13,060 nucleotides of DNA from Sporomusaceae bacterium UBA1887. Its GTDB lineage: Bacteria; Bacillota; Negativicutes; Sporomusales; DSM-15969. The translations under genes were made by a program, and so were the position numbers. This document shows, piece by piece, positions 6,532 to 13,060 of this stretch. A model generated the notes under the pieces. The model made no database searches. It had not been told where the DNA came from and saw only the letters and a program-made list of their open reading frames with translations. Numbering within the stretch: position 1 is the first letter of the stretch; every line of letters begins with the position of its first letter. The stretch is from contig DDHB01000105.1 in NCBI GenBank assembly GCA_002337925.1, forward strand, positions 9,994-23,053, in the 5' to 3' direction.

Positions 6532-7376
6532 TATTCTAACTCCTCCCGGATTAAGGCGTCAGTCATGCGCGCAACCCGCACCATTTCTTTTACATCATGT
6601 ACGCGGACAATATCAGCTCCGTTGGCAATTCCAATTGCTACCGTAGCTGCGGTTCCCTCTACCCGCTCGGCAGGCGGCAGTCCGCCCAAGGTTGTTCCAA
6701 TAAAGGCTTTGCGGGAAGTACCTAACAGAATTGGGCAATCCAATTCTTCCAATAGCCGCAAATGGCGAATCAGCTTTATATTATCGGTCCTGGTCTTTCC
6801 AAAACCAATGCCCGGATCAATAATAATATTTTCCTTAGCAATTCCTGCCTGCTCAGCAATACGAATGCTTTTCAGCAAAAACTGATTCACTTCCTTCAGT
6901 AAATCCTGATACCCAGGCTGTTCCTGATTATGCATAACAATGAGAGGCACCTGATACTTTGCGACTACTGTCGCCATAGCCACATCCTGCTGCAGGCCCC
7001 AGACATCATTGATCATATGGACGCCCATCTTAAGGGCCGCCTCTGCTGTAGCAGGCTTATAGGTATCCAGCGAAATAGGTACACCGATTTCCCGGATAAG
7101 CCGCTCCAGCACAGGTAAAACGCGATCCATTTCTTCCTGTGCCGTGACTGGCTGATTATTGCCATAAGGGCGGGTTGATTCACCGCCGATGTCAATAATA
7201 TCTGCTCCGTCAGCAACTAGTCTATGTGCATGGCGGACAGCAGCTTCCACCTGCCGGTAGCAGCCTCCATCAGAAAAAGAATCAGGCGTAACATTAACAA
7301 TTCCCATTATCAACGTACGCTGACCGATTTGAAGTTCACGATCAGACCACCTGTAGGTTCGCATGCTTTGCTTCAT
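6531..7376 (-). CDS. folP: Dihydropteroate synthase
   Basis: FolP condenses hydroxymethyl-dihydropterin pyrophosphate with p-aminobenzoate; it is the sulfonamide target. The 281-residue product has the family blocks in order: IMGIVNVTPDSFSDGG, DIIDIGGESTRP, ISLDTYKPATAEAAL, MINDVWGL, IIIDPGIGFGKT, LLGTSRKAFIG and VEGTAATVAIGIANGADIVRVHD. The ATG at 7376 is preferred because AAGAGG lies 8 nt upstream; an in-frame GTG at 7385 sits inside that site and overlaps the folE stop. It is 5 nt after folE and overlaps folB by 1 nt. No resistance-type insertion is visible, though this cannot be judged finely by eye. Confidence 0.96.
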   Translation of the reverse strand: MKQSMRTYRWSDRELQIGQRTLIMGIVNVTPDSFSDGGCYRQVEAAVRHAHRLVADGADIIDIGGESTRPYGNNQPVTAQEEMDRVLPVLERLIREIGVPISLDTYKPATAEAALKMGVHMINDVWGLQQDVAMATVVAKYQVPLIVMHNQEQPGYQDLLKEVNQFLLKSIRIAEQAGIAKENIIIDPGIGFGKTRTDNIKLIRHLRLLEELDCPILLGTSRKAFIGTTLGGLPPAERVEGTAATVAIGIANGADIVRVHDVKEMVRVARMTDALIREELE

Positions 7377-7381
7377 ATTCG

Positions 7382-7942
7382 TCACCTCTTGATGATTGCC
7401 AATACTTCTGCCCGGGCAGCCAGGTCGTCAGAATACGTGCCCCGCACAGCCAAAGTCGTGGTTATCGATCCAGGCTTCTTAACACCTCGCATAGACATGC
7501 ATAAATGTTCCGCTTCAATCACTACCATAACACCGGCAGGCTTTAGCTTCTTTTCAATTACATCAGCAATTTGAGCCGTCAAGCGTTCCTGTATTTGCGG
7601 CCTTCTAGCGAAAATTTCCACAGTACTCGCTAGTTTCCCCAAGCCCGTAATCATGCCTTCTTGCGGAATATAGGCAACATGCGCCTTACCAAAGAACGGC
7701 AGGAGGTGGTGTTCACACATGGAGTGAAAGAAAATATCTTTTACCAGAATCAACCCATCATATTCTTTAGAATAAAAACACTCCAATTCTTTTTCCGCAT
7801 CTTTATCCAAGCCGCTAAAGAGTTCAGCATACATGTGGCCGACGCGCTTCGGAGTATCCTCCAGCCCTTCGCGGGCAGCATCTTCACCAATCGCTTCCAG
7901 CAGCAATGCGATTGCCTGCCGGGCTTTTTGTTCATCCACCAT
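7382..7942 (-). CDS. folE: GTP cyclohydrolase I
   Basis: FolE converts GTP to 7,8-dihydroneopterin triphosphate and formate, the entry step of folate synthesis. The 186-residue product carries the zinc ligands Cys76 and His79 in HSMCEHHLLPF and Cys148 in EHLCMSMRGV, plus AYIPQEGMITGLGKL and FARRPQIQERLT. It is therefore the zinc-dependent IA type, not the IB (FolE2) type. The ATG follows TGAGGGA at a normal distance. It starts 41 nt after the IMPase-family gene, with no promoter or terminator seen between, and its last codons contain the folP ribosome site. Confidence 0.96.
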   Translation of the reverse strand: MVDEQKARQAIALLLEAIGEDAAREGLEDTPKRVGHMYAELFSGLDKDAEKELECFYSKEYDGLILVKDIFFHSMCEHHLLPFFGKAHVAYIPQEGMITGLGKLASTVEIFARRPQIQERLTAQIADVIEKKLKPAGVMVVIEAEHLCMSMRGVKKPGSITTTLAVRGTYSDDLAARAEVLAIIKR

Positions 7943-7983
7943 TATTATCCCTCACTTCGCCTTTGCAGCCAAAACTGTAATGT

Positions 7984-8775
7984 TTATCGCTCTAATTGTC
8001 TGATTTGTGCTTCAAGCTCACGGCAAATTTTTGTATTGGCAGCAATAATGGATACTCCCCGGTCTTCCCGAAAGTTCAACACTCTTCCGCCCGCTTCTTC
8101 AACAAGCAAAACACCGGCAGCTGCATCCCACGGAGCCAGATTCATCTCCCAATAGCCATCAAAATATCCGGCTGCAACACAGGCCAGGTCATAGGCTGCA
8201 GCCCCTAGCCGCCGAACGGCCCGGGCCTGACGCACAATATGACTGAAATACGTTATATTATTGGCGGGATGAGTAGCAATATCATAGGGAAAGCCAGTTG
8301 CCAGCACACAGTCTATTAATTCACTTTTCGCCGAAACAGTGATCTTTTTACCATTCAGATAAGCCCCCTGGCCTCTAATTGCCGTATACAGTTGATCCAC
8401 GATCGGCGCGTATACCATTGCCAGCACAGTCTCCTGCCGCCATTGAAGCGCAATCGAAATTGCAAATATAGGCAAGCCTTGCGCATAGTTAGTAGTGCCG
8501 TCAAGAGGGTCAATAATCCATTTATAATCGGAAAGCCGAGAAGTCAATCCCGACTCTTCAGCCAAAATGCTGTGTTCCGGATAGTGCTCCTGCAAGAAGG
8601 CAATGATGGTTTGCTCCGATTGCCGGTCAATTTCCGTTACTAAATCAATCCCAGTTGACTTAGTGGCAATGGTTAAATTCTGCCGTCCCAAATTTGCCTT
8701 TTGCATGGCCCCAACTGCCGTAACAACTTGTTTGAGCCGCGCCAGTACCTGATTTAGATCAAGCTCACTATGCAC
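7984..8775 (-). CDS. Inositol-monophosphatase-family phosphatase
   Basis: The 263-residue product has the metal-binding motifs of the Mg-dependent, lithium-sensitive phosphatase family: LAEES (71-75), IDPLDGTTNYAQG (88-100, with Asp89 and Asp92) and APWDAAAGVLL (214-224, with Asp217). Members hydrolyse inositol phosphates, 3'-phosphoadenosine 5'-phosphate, fructose bisphosphate or similar. WDAAAG is typical of true IMPase-like proteins, but the substrate cannot be assigned. A GTG start at 8775 is chosen because GGAGG lies 8 nt upstream. The frame is open to an ATG at 8844, but that would overlap the ABC-F gene and has no ribosome site. Its place directly upstream of folE hints at a link to pterin phosphates; this is speculation. 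Confidence 0.88.
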   Translation of the reverse strand: MHSELDLNQVLARLKQVVTAVGAMQKANLGRQNLTIATKSTGIDLVTEIDRQSEQTIIAFLQEHYPEHSILAEESGLTSRLSDYKWIIDPLDGTTNYAQGLPIFAISIALQWRQETVLAMVYAPIVDQLYTAIRGQGAYLNGKKITVSAKSELIDCVLATGFPYDIATHPANNITYFSHIVRQARAVRRLGAAAYDLACVAAGYFDGYWEMNLAPWDAAAGVLLVEEAGGRVLNFREDRGVSIIAANTKICRELEAQIRQLER

Positions 8776-8793
8776 GATAACCGCCTCCAGAGC

Positions 8794-8810
8794 GCGTGTT
8801 TTTGACACGC
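8794..8810. other. Intergenic hairpin between the ABC-F and IMPase-family genes
   Basis: GCGTGT (8794-8799) and ACACGC (8805-8810) form a 6-bp stem with a 5-nt loop, 2 nt after the ABC-F stop codon and 18 nt before the next start. A T-run follows only on the plus strand, where no gene is being read. In the operon direction no T-tract follows, so it may modulate mRNA processing or be a weak attenuator. Confidence 0.4.
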
Positions 8811-8812
8811 TT

Positions 8813-10369
8813 TTATACGATTTTAGTTGTCCAGTCTTCCACATTCCATATGGAAGTCACCCAATCCTCGTAAAAATCAGGTTCATGAGACACCAATAAT
8901 ACAGTACCTTTAAACTCACGCAAGGCTCTTTTTAATTCTTCTTTTGCCTCTACATCCAAATGATTAGTCGGCTCATCCAGTACGAGCCAGTTAAAATCCT
9001 GCTGCATCAGTTTGCAAAGCCGGACTTTCGCATTCTCGCCACCGCTGAGAACCATCATTTGGCTCGTAATATGTTCATTTGTTAAGCCGCAACGGGCCAA
9101 GGCCGCACGAACTTCGTAGTTGGACATACCTGGATATTCATTCCACAGTTCTTCCAGAGCCGTATTACTGTTATTACGGCTTGATTCCTGCTCAAAATAA
9201 CCGGGGAATAAATAGTCCCCTAATATCACTTTTCCGGACAAAGGCGAGATTTTTCCCAACAAGGTCTTAAGCAATGTTGATTTTCCTAATCCGTTAACAC
9301 CCCGGATGGCAACCTTTTGCCCCCGTTCCAATGTCACATTGACCGGGCGGGTGAGCGCCTCGTCATAACCCAATACCAGATCAATTCCTTCCACAATAAA
9401 CCGGCTAGGAGTCCGGGCTTCACGGAACTGGAATGTTGGCTTTGGTTTTTCCCGGGGCTTTTCCAGTATCTCCATCTTCTCCAGGCGTTTTTGCCGGCTG
9501 TTAGCCATGCCACGTGTGGCAACACGCGCCTTATTGCGGGCGATAAAGTCCTCTAAGCGGTCAACTTCCTGCTGCTGCCGTTCATAAGCCCTCAGTTCCT
9601 GACTTTTCCGGGTAGCATACATTTGCTGAAATTGTTCATAATCGCCGGTATAACGGGTAAGAACAGTATTTTCTACATGGTAAATGACATTAATGACGGC
9701 ATTTAAAAACCCTATGTCATGAGATACTAAAATAAAACTGTTTTCGTAGTTAATTAAATACCGTTTAAGCCATTCAATATGCTCAAAATCAAGATAATTC
9801 GTCGGCTCATCCAGGATAAGGATGGTAGGGTTCTGGAGCAGCAATTTTGTAAGCAGCACTTTGGTTCTCTGTCCGCCGCTTAAATCGGTAACATCCTTCT
9901 CCAGGCCAATTTCTCCCAGCCCCAGCCCGTTAGCCACTTCGTCAATCTTAGCGTCAAGAGTATAAAACCCACTGGTTTCCAGCATATCCTGAATTTCGCC
10001 GACATCGGCAAGCATGCCTTCCATGGCATCAGGATCGGCATCACCCATTTTATCGTAGATACTGAGCATTTCCGCTTCTAAGTCAAACATGCGCTGAAAT
10101 GCTTCCCGTAATACATCACGGATACTCTTTCCTTTAGTTAAAATTGCATGCTGGTCCAAATAGCCTACCGTCACCCGGCTGGACCACTCTACTTTGCCTT
10201 CATCCGGCGCTAGTTGTCCGGTAATAATATTTAAAAAGGTCGATTTACCTTCACCATTAGCCCCAATCAGCCCTACATGCTCACCTTTGAGCAAACGAAA
10301 AGAGGCGTTCTCTAAAATCTGGCGGGCACCAAAACCATGTGTAACATTTTCAACTGTTAATACACTCAT
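8813..10369 (-). CDS. ABC-F family ATPase (YfmM-like, ribosome-associated)
   Basis: The 518-residue product has two ABC cassettes and no membrane segment. Cassette 1: Walker A GANGEGKST (37-45), signature LSGGQ (163-167), Walker B ILILDEPTNYLD (183-194). A charged linker (about 240-325) contains RQQQEVDRLEDFIARNKAR. Cassette 2: Walker A GVNGLGKST (357-365), signature LSGGE (441-445), Walker B WLVLDEPTNHLD (461-472). ABC-F proteins bind the ribosomal E site and act in translation or antibiotic protection. The length and C-terminus resemble Bacillus YfmM from memory, a housekeeping-type member. The ATG at 10369 has AGGAG 8 nt upstream; the frame's ATG at 10402 does not. It is the first gene of the leftward operon. 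Confidence 0.92.
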   Translation of the reverse strand: MSVLTVENVTHGFGARQILENASFRLLKGEHVGLIGANGEGKSTFLNIITGQLAPDEGKVEWSSRVTVGYLDQHAILTKGKSIRDVLREAFQRMFDLEAEMLSIYDKMGDADPDAMEGMLADVGEIQDMLETSGFYTLDAKIDEVANGLGLGEIGLEKDVTDLSGGQRTKVLLTKLLLQNPTILILDEPTNYLDFEHIEWLKRYLINYENSFILVSHDIGFLNAVINVIYHVENTVLTRYTGDYEQFQQMYATRKSQELRAYERQQQEVDRLEDFIARNKARVATRGMANSRQKRLEKMEILEKPREKPKPTFQFREARTPSRFIVEGIDLVLGYDEALTRPVNVTLERGQKVAIRGVNGLGKSTLLKTLLGKISPLSGKVILGDYLFPGYFEQESSRNNSNTALEELWNEYPGMSNYEVRAALARCGLTNEHITSQMMVLSGGENAKVRLCKLMQQDFNWLVLDEPTNHLDVEAKEELKRALREFKGTVLLVSHEPDFYEDWVTSIWNVEDWTTKIV

Positions 10370-10427
10370 ATATCCTACTCCTGCTTCTCTTTTGTTTAAC
10401 ACTTTTAATCAGCCTAAACCCTTTTTA

Positions 10428-10457
10428 ATTCTAGCCCAGACAGGCCCTTACTGTCAA
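10428..10457 (-). promoter_or_regulatory. Promoter of the ABC-F / IMPase / folate operon
   Basis: The minus strand has a perfect -35 TTGACA (10452-10457), an 18-nt spacer and -10 TAGAAT (10428-10433). It lies about 60 nt upstream of the ABC-F start. It is the only clear promoter found for the seven leftward genes that follow. Confidence 0.85.
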
Positions 10458-10511
10458 AAAGAACTTACCTATTTCCTGCCTCAGCAATATTATTGGTAAA
10501 AAATCCCTGAA

Positions 10512-10542
10512 TTTACATTGCTTATCCTGCCGACACTATAAT
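10512..10542 (+). promoter_or_regulatory. Promoter of the secreted PrcB-like gene
   Basis: TATAAT (10537-10542) lies 27 nt before the ATG. The best -35 is TTTACA (10512-10517) at a long 19-nt spacing. It is divergent from the ABC-F promoter. Confidence 0.6.
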
Positions 10543-10569
10543 AATCAATTGTGAGAAAGGGGAATTACG

Positions 10570-11808
10570 ATGAGACAAAGCATCCGCCGTAAAGCTCTAA
10601 AAAAGAAATATAAACGCATAGTTGCTGCTATGGCAGGCGCCGCAGTGATGTCGAGCGCTATGCTGCCTATGGTTTCTGCTGCTGCTGTTCAAAATGCACT
10701 TAGTCCTGTCGCCGGCGAAACTACTACTGCCACCGAGCAGGCTCAGCAATCGCTAAAGGAAACGCCTGCAAAAGATACAACTGCCACACAAACACCGGTT
10801 AAAGACAAAACACCTAAAAAAGACGAAAATAAAAATGAAGCAAAAAAACCCGTCCCCTCTAACTCTCCTGTCAGAGCAGCCAAAGAGCAGGCCGCTGCCC
10901 GTGGGTATGATACCCGCGGCGCTGATTTTTCGCTGCAGTCCAGCACTAAAACTGAAGCTACGGTCCGAATGCGTACAGATAACGGTAAAGAATACCATAT
11001 CAAGTTAAAAGCGGATTCTTCAGGGGACTGGAAAATTCAGCAAATTACACAGATTAGTGATGGAGGCGACCGGGACCATCATTCAACAAGCAATCCTGTG
11101 TCAATTGTTAAAGCTAATGCTGCTCGCTACGGCTTTGATTCTTATCGCGACTCCTTTACCCTTCTTTCCAAAACTGCTAACAAAGCTATCGTCCAGGTTC
11201 ATCACCTGGGAGGCCAGACCTTTAAAGTCGATTTGGAACGCAGCGGTTCAAGCTGGGTAATCACAACGATTCGCGGCATTGGCAATATGAACTATCCTGC
11301 CACATATATTCCAGCCAGCATGTTTACTCAAAGAACTGTTATCGCAGCGCCTGTTGTTGATCCTGCAAATCAAAAAATTCTTTTCCAATCAAAAGACTTT
11401 AAAGGTTGGGAATGGAATGAGAGAGCATATCCGACCAATATGCATTTTGGAATCTTCACCCGTGATCCCCGCCTGGGTGATTCTGTCACATTACCAGAAC
11501 CGTTACTCCGCTCCTTATCAAACATTAACTATAACCGCCAAATGGTACTTTACGCCAATCTGGGTACTGTCGCTTACAATGGGTATGGCATTGGAATTGA
11601 GAAGGTAAGCCAGTCTGGAAATTCCTTGTTCATTACCGTAAGAACCAAAAGTCCCACGTTAGCGGGTGCCAGTCTTACTGCCAGCAAAGTTTACGATTAT
11701 GTTCCCATCAACAGAAGTGCCGTTGACTTCACCAAACCTGTTCACGTCAGCTTTATCACTCCCGAAGGCACTGCGCTCAGCTGGTATACTTTCATGCCGC
11801 AAAGTTAA
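10570..11808 (+). CDS. Secreted protein with duplicated ~63-residue domain and PrcB-like C-terminus
   Basis: The 412-residue product starts with a long basic n-region, a hydrophobic stretch (about 17-37) and a likely signal-peptidase site after VSA (37). A Lys/Thr/Pro-rich low-complexity linker (50-98) follows. Two homologous units follow: 99-162 and 175-237. They share (S/N)PV, AAR-G-(Y/F)D, F-L, G--(Y/F)-(I/V)-L and W-I--I. The C-terminal part (about 325-397; MVLYANLGTVAYNGYGIGIE, then FITVRTKSP and YDYVPINR) resembles the PrcB C-terminal domain, a beta-rich module first seen in a Treponema protease complex. The role is unknown; a cell-envelope function is inferred. The ATG has AGGGG 7 nt upstream. 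It is monocistronic and ends at a strong terminator. Confidence 0.8.
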   Translation: MRQSIRRKALKKKYKRIVAAMAGAAVMSSAMLPMVSAAAVQNALSPVAGETTTATEQAQQSLKETPAKDTTATQTPVKDKTPKKDENKNEAKKPVPSNSPVRAAKEQAAARGYDTRGADFSLQSSTKTEATVRMRTDNGKEYHIKLKADSSGDWKIQQITQISDGGDRDHHSTSNPVSIVKANAARYGFDSYRDSFTLLSKTANKAIVQVHHLGGQTFKVDLERSGSSWVITTIRGIGNMNYPATYIPASMFTQRTVIAAPVVDPANQKILFQSKDFKGWEWNERAYPTNMHFGIFTRDPRLGDSVTLPEPLLRSLSNINYNRQMVLYANLGTVAYNGYGIGIEKVSQSGNSLFITVRTKSPTLAGASLTASKVYDYVPINRSAVDFTKPVHVSFITPEGTALSWYTFMPQS

Positions 11809-11818
11809 AGAACGCTTT

Positions 11819-11848
11819 AAGCCCCCCTCAGTTATTCGAGGGGGGCTT
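11819..11848. terminator. Strong GC-rich hairpin terminator, probably bidirectional
   Basis: AAGCCCCCCTC (11819-11829) pairs with GAGGGGGGCTT (11838-11848) around an 8-nt loop. It lies between the convergent stop codons of the secreted-protein gene (11806-11808) and the 80-residue protein (11851). The T-tracts are poor on both strands. Confidence 0.8.
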
Positions 11849-11850
11849 AC

Positions 11851-12093
11851 TTACTGAATATGACTATACACAACTTGCGCCGTGTCCCAGTTCATTACCT
11901 GAGGACGCAGGCGCTCCAAATCTTCCTGCCTCCAGCCGCTGTCTCTTTTAAGCAGCAGCTGAATTGCTTCCTGTTCCGTTTCGGCAACAACGACTGCCGC
12001 CGCTCGACTGTACATAGCTTCGTGCAGCACTGGTTCATTCATCATACTCCAGCTATGAAATGTACGGTCATGAACCCAAATAAAAAGTTTCAC
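11851..12093 (-). CDS. Small protein of unknown function (80 aa)
   Basis: I do not recognise this family. The product starts MKLFIWVHDRTFHSWSMMN, has no signal peptide or membrane helix, and contains a small Ala/Val-rich strand (RAAAVVVAETEQEAIQLLL, about 30-48) followed by an acidic-basic helix and a C-terminal VMNWDTAQVVYSH. It has four Trp and no Cys. That pattern fits a small soluble alpha/beta fold. The start is GTG, with GGAGGAG 5 nt upstream. It lies 18 nt after the deformylase-like gene on the same strand, so the two are very likely co-transcribed. The good ribosome site and operon position support a real gene. Confidence 0.75.
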   Translation of the reverse strand: MKLFIWVHDRTFHSWSMMNEPVLHEAMYSRAAAVVVAETEQEAIQLLLKRDSGWRQEDLERLRPQVMNWDTAQVVYSHIQ

Positions 12094-12111
12094 TGCAACT
12101 CCTCCGAACTC

Positions 12112-12690
12112 TTATTCCAAAGGCATATTAATATCTCTGACCCGTTCAGGTGCCTCAGCCAATAATTTGTCAATAATTAAAATACCATTCAAATGATCGT
12201 TTTCATGCTGTACAATGAAAGCTTCCAGATCCTCAAGGTGCAGAGTTTGACGTATCCAGTCCTCATCATGATATTCAATCGTAACCGCTGCGCTTCTATT
12301 CACATAACCAAAGGTCTGGGGAATACTAAGACACCCTTCTAAGCTTGGCACTTCTTCTCCTGTAAAAACCAGCGAAGGATTCATCATAATCACAGCTTCA
12401 TCATCAATCATCGCTACAAAACCGCGTTTGGCAACCGCCACTTGGGGCAGGGAAATCCCCCCCTTAGGCAAAACGCTATCTTCCAAATATTCAGCCATTT
12501 CCTGCAACAGTTGTACCGTCTCTTCATCATCCGCAAGAATCGGGACTGCTTGCTGGCGCAGCACCGGATGCGGCACTACTACAATCATCTCTTCGATACT
12601 GGACTGAGATAAGCTGACGGCAGTATAAAACAGTCCGGAAGCAGCTACACCAAGCAACACAAATATATATCGCCGTACTATTTTTTTCAT
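12112..12690 (-). CDS. Peptide deformylase homologue with N-terminal signal/anchor sequence
   Basis: Peptide deformylases remove the formyl group from the initiator Met of new proteins in the cytoplasm, using a metal held by one Cys and two His. All three ligands are here: Cys120 in EGCLSIP, and His162 and His166 in QHENDH with catalytic Glu163. Motif I is divergent, KGGISLPQ (76-83) for GxGLAAxQ, keeping the second Gly and Gln83. The 192-residue product starts MKKIVRRY and then has a hydrophobic helix (about 8-28). This charge pattern predicts the catalytic domain lies outside the cytoplasm. The ATG at 12690 has GGAG 9 nt upstream; the earlier in-frame codons at 12771 and 12732 lie upstream of or in the promoter. 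Divergent from a 57-residue gene. Confidence 0.85.
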   Translation of the reverse strand: MKKIVRRYIFVLLGVAASGLFYTAVSLSQSSIEEMIVVVPHPVLRQQAVPILADDEETVQLLQEMAEYLEDSVLPKGGISLPQVAVAKRGFVAMIDDEAVIMMNPSLVFTGEEVPSLEGCLSIPQTFGYVNRSAAVTIEYHDEDWIRQTLHLEDLEAFIVQHENDHLNGILIIDKLLAEAPERVRDINMPLE

Positions 12691-12730
12691 CCATTCGTAC
12701 TCCGTTCCAGACATTAGATATGCTTTGCTC

Positions 12731-12739
12731 ATTATAGCA
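12731..12739 (-). promoter_or_regulatory. Extended -10 promoter of the deformylase-like operon
   Basis: The minus strand reads TGC TATAAT (12739-12731), 41 nt upstream of the start at 12690. No -35 is clear at 17 nt; TTGCAT lies 20 nt upstream. ATATGC (12718-12723) and GCATAT (12737-12742) form an inverted repeat flanking the -10, a possible operator. Confidence 0.6.
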
Positions 12740-12803
12740 TATATCAGTACATACAGATGCAAGTTTTTCACCGTCTGTCACAAACTAGCGTAGGAGGTGT
12801 AAA

Positions 12804-12977
12804 ATGAGTAAAAAAAGCAAAATCGAATCCTATGCAAGCGAGTATGCCATGAACGCAGGAGATAATGCTCTTTCACGGGAGCAAGTCAACAAATCAATCG
12901 TATCACCGGAGACAGCCAATGAAAACACTTACACCAAAGCCTTGGAAGAGGGCTTGGATGAAATGCTTCAGCCCTAA
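12804..12977 (+). CDS. Small hydrophilic protein of unknown function (57 aa)
   Basis: The ATG at 12804 is preceded by AGGAGGT (12792-12798) at 5 nt, one of the best ribosome sites in the window. It opens a 57-codon frame ending in TAA. The product starts MSKKSKIESYASEYAMNAGD and ends KALEEGLDEMLQP. It is mostly charged and polar with an acidic C-terminal helix, no Cys, no signal peptide and no membrane segment. I do not recognise a family. It is divergent from the deformylase-like gene, with 113 nt between them. Its promoter is not clear. Confidence 0.7.
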   Translation: MSKKSKIESYASEYAMNAGDNALSREQVNKSIVSPETANENTYTKALEEGLDEMLQP

Positions 12978-13060
12978 GAAAAACTGCTACACTGTCCTAT
13001 GTGACTGAACTTAATCTTCTCCTAGAAAAAGCCCGGAACGTACTTTTGTCATCGCAACAA
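12978..13060 (+). other. Right-edge tail, possible start of another gene
   Basis: No terminator hairpin is seen after the 57-residue gene. A plus-strand frame stays open to the edge. From a GTG at 13001 it reads VTELNLLLEKARNVLLSSQQ, helical in character. There is no evident Shine-Dalgarno, so it may be chance. Nothing else was recognised. Confidence 0.2.

Noticed and set aside
7661..8155. Plus-strand open frame opposite folE and the IMPase-family gene
   Set aside because: Antisense to two conserved enzymes with no initiation signals; a composition shadow.
8776..8844. ATG start at 8844 for the IMPase-family gene
   Set aside because: It would overlap the ABC-F coding end by 32 nt without a Shine-Dalgarno, while the GTG at 8775 has GGAGG at 8 nt.
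8813..10369. ABC-F protein as an antibiotic-resistance determinant
   Set aside because: It looks like a housekeeping YfmM-type member in a folate operon, with no mobile context. Resistance cannot be claimed from the sequence.
10570..10690. Twin-arginine (Tat) signal on the secreted PrcB-like protein
   Set aside because: IRRKALK resembles the Tat motif only partly, lacks the usual Phe, and further Lys/Arg residues follow before the hydrophobic core. A Sec signal peptide is the simpler reading.

Overview
The window looks like chromosomal DNA of a low-to-mid G+C Firmicute. Shine-Dalgarno sites are strong (AGGAGG type), promoters are sigma-A-like and often carry an extended -10, a class I preQ1 riboswitch is present, and the ABC-F protein resembles a Bacillus-type one. 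The mix of genes (folE-folP-folB-folK, EAL-HDOD and receiver-GGDEF proteins, a PrcB-like secreted protein) fits Negativicutes such as Sporomusaceae. That placement is an inference; there is no rRNA here. Nothing looks mobile: no transposase, integrase, tRNA or CRISPR was seen.

Layout, left to right. (1) At 1-122 (-) is the start of a DUF47/PhoU-like phosphate-transport accessory gene. Its promoter is overlapped by four TTAACA-like hexamers spaced 4-5 nt apart, the layout of a PhoP-box array. (2) At 368-838 (+) is a STAY-GREEN (Mg-dechelatase family) homologue in an apparently non-photosynthetic organism. It converges on queF and ends in a perfect 20-bp hairpin. (3) A preQ1-I riboswitch with a terminator controls queT-queF on the minus strand (precursor transporter plus preQ0 reductase). 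(4) Two c-di-GMP-related genes follow in the same direction: a receiver-GGDEF diguanylate cyclase and an EAL-HDOD protein with a degenerate EAL domain. (5) An apparent operon of about 6 kb runs leftward from a good promoter at 10428-10457 to a terminator at 4424-4454. It holds an ABC-F ATPase, an inositol-monophosphatase-family protein, folE, folP, folB, folK and a class III (CaiB/BaiF) CoA-transferase. (6) At 10570-11808 (+) is a secreted protein with a duplicated domain and a PrcB-like C-terminus. (7) At 12690-11851 (-) is a peptide-deformylase homologue with an N-terminal signal or anchor sequence, followed by an 80-residue protein of unknown function. A divergent gene for a 57-residue protein lies at 12804-12977 (+).

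How the parts work together: folE/P/B/K give four core steps of dihydropteroate synthesis from GTP, and the IMPase-family gene just upstream is a possible phosphatase partner. queT/queF serve queuosine precursor uptake and reduction, with feedback by preQ1. The most unusual items are the apparently exported deformylase and its small neighbours, the STAY-GREEN homologue, and the PhoP-box-like array. Several starts were moved inward from the longest reading frame because a Shine-Dalgarno site marks an internal start codon.
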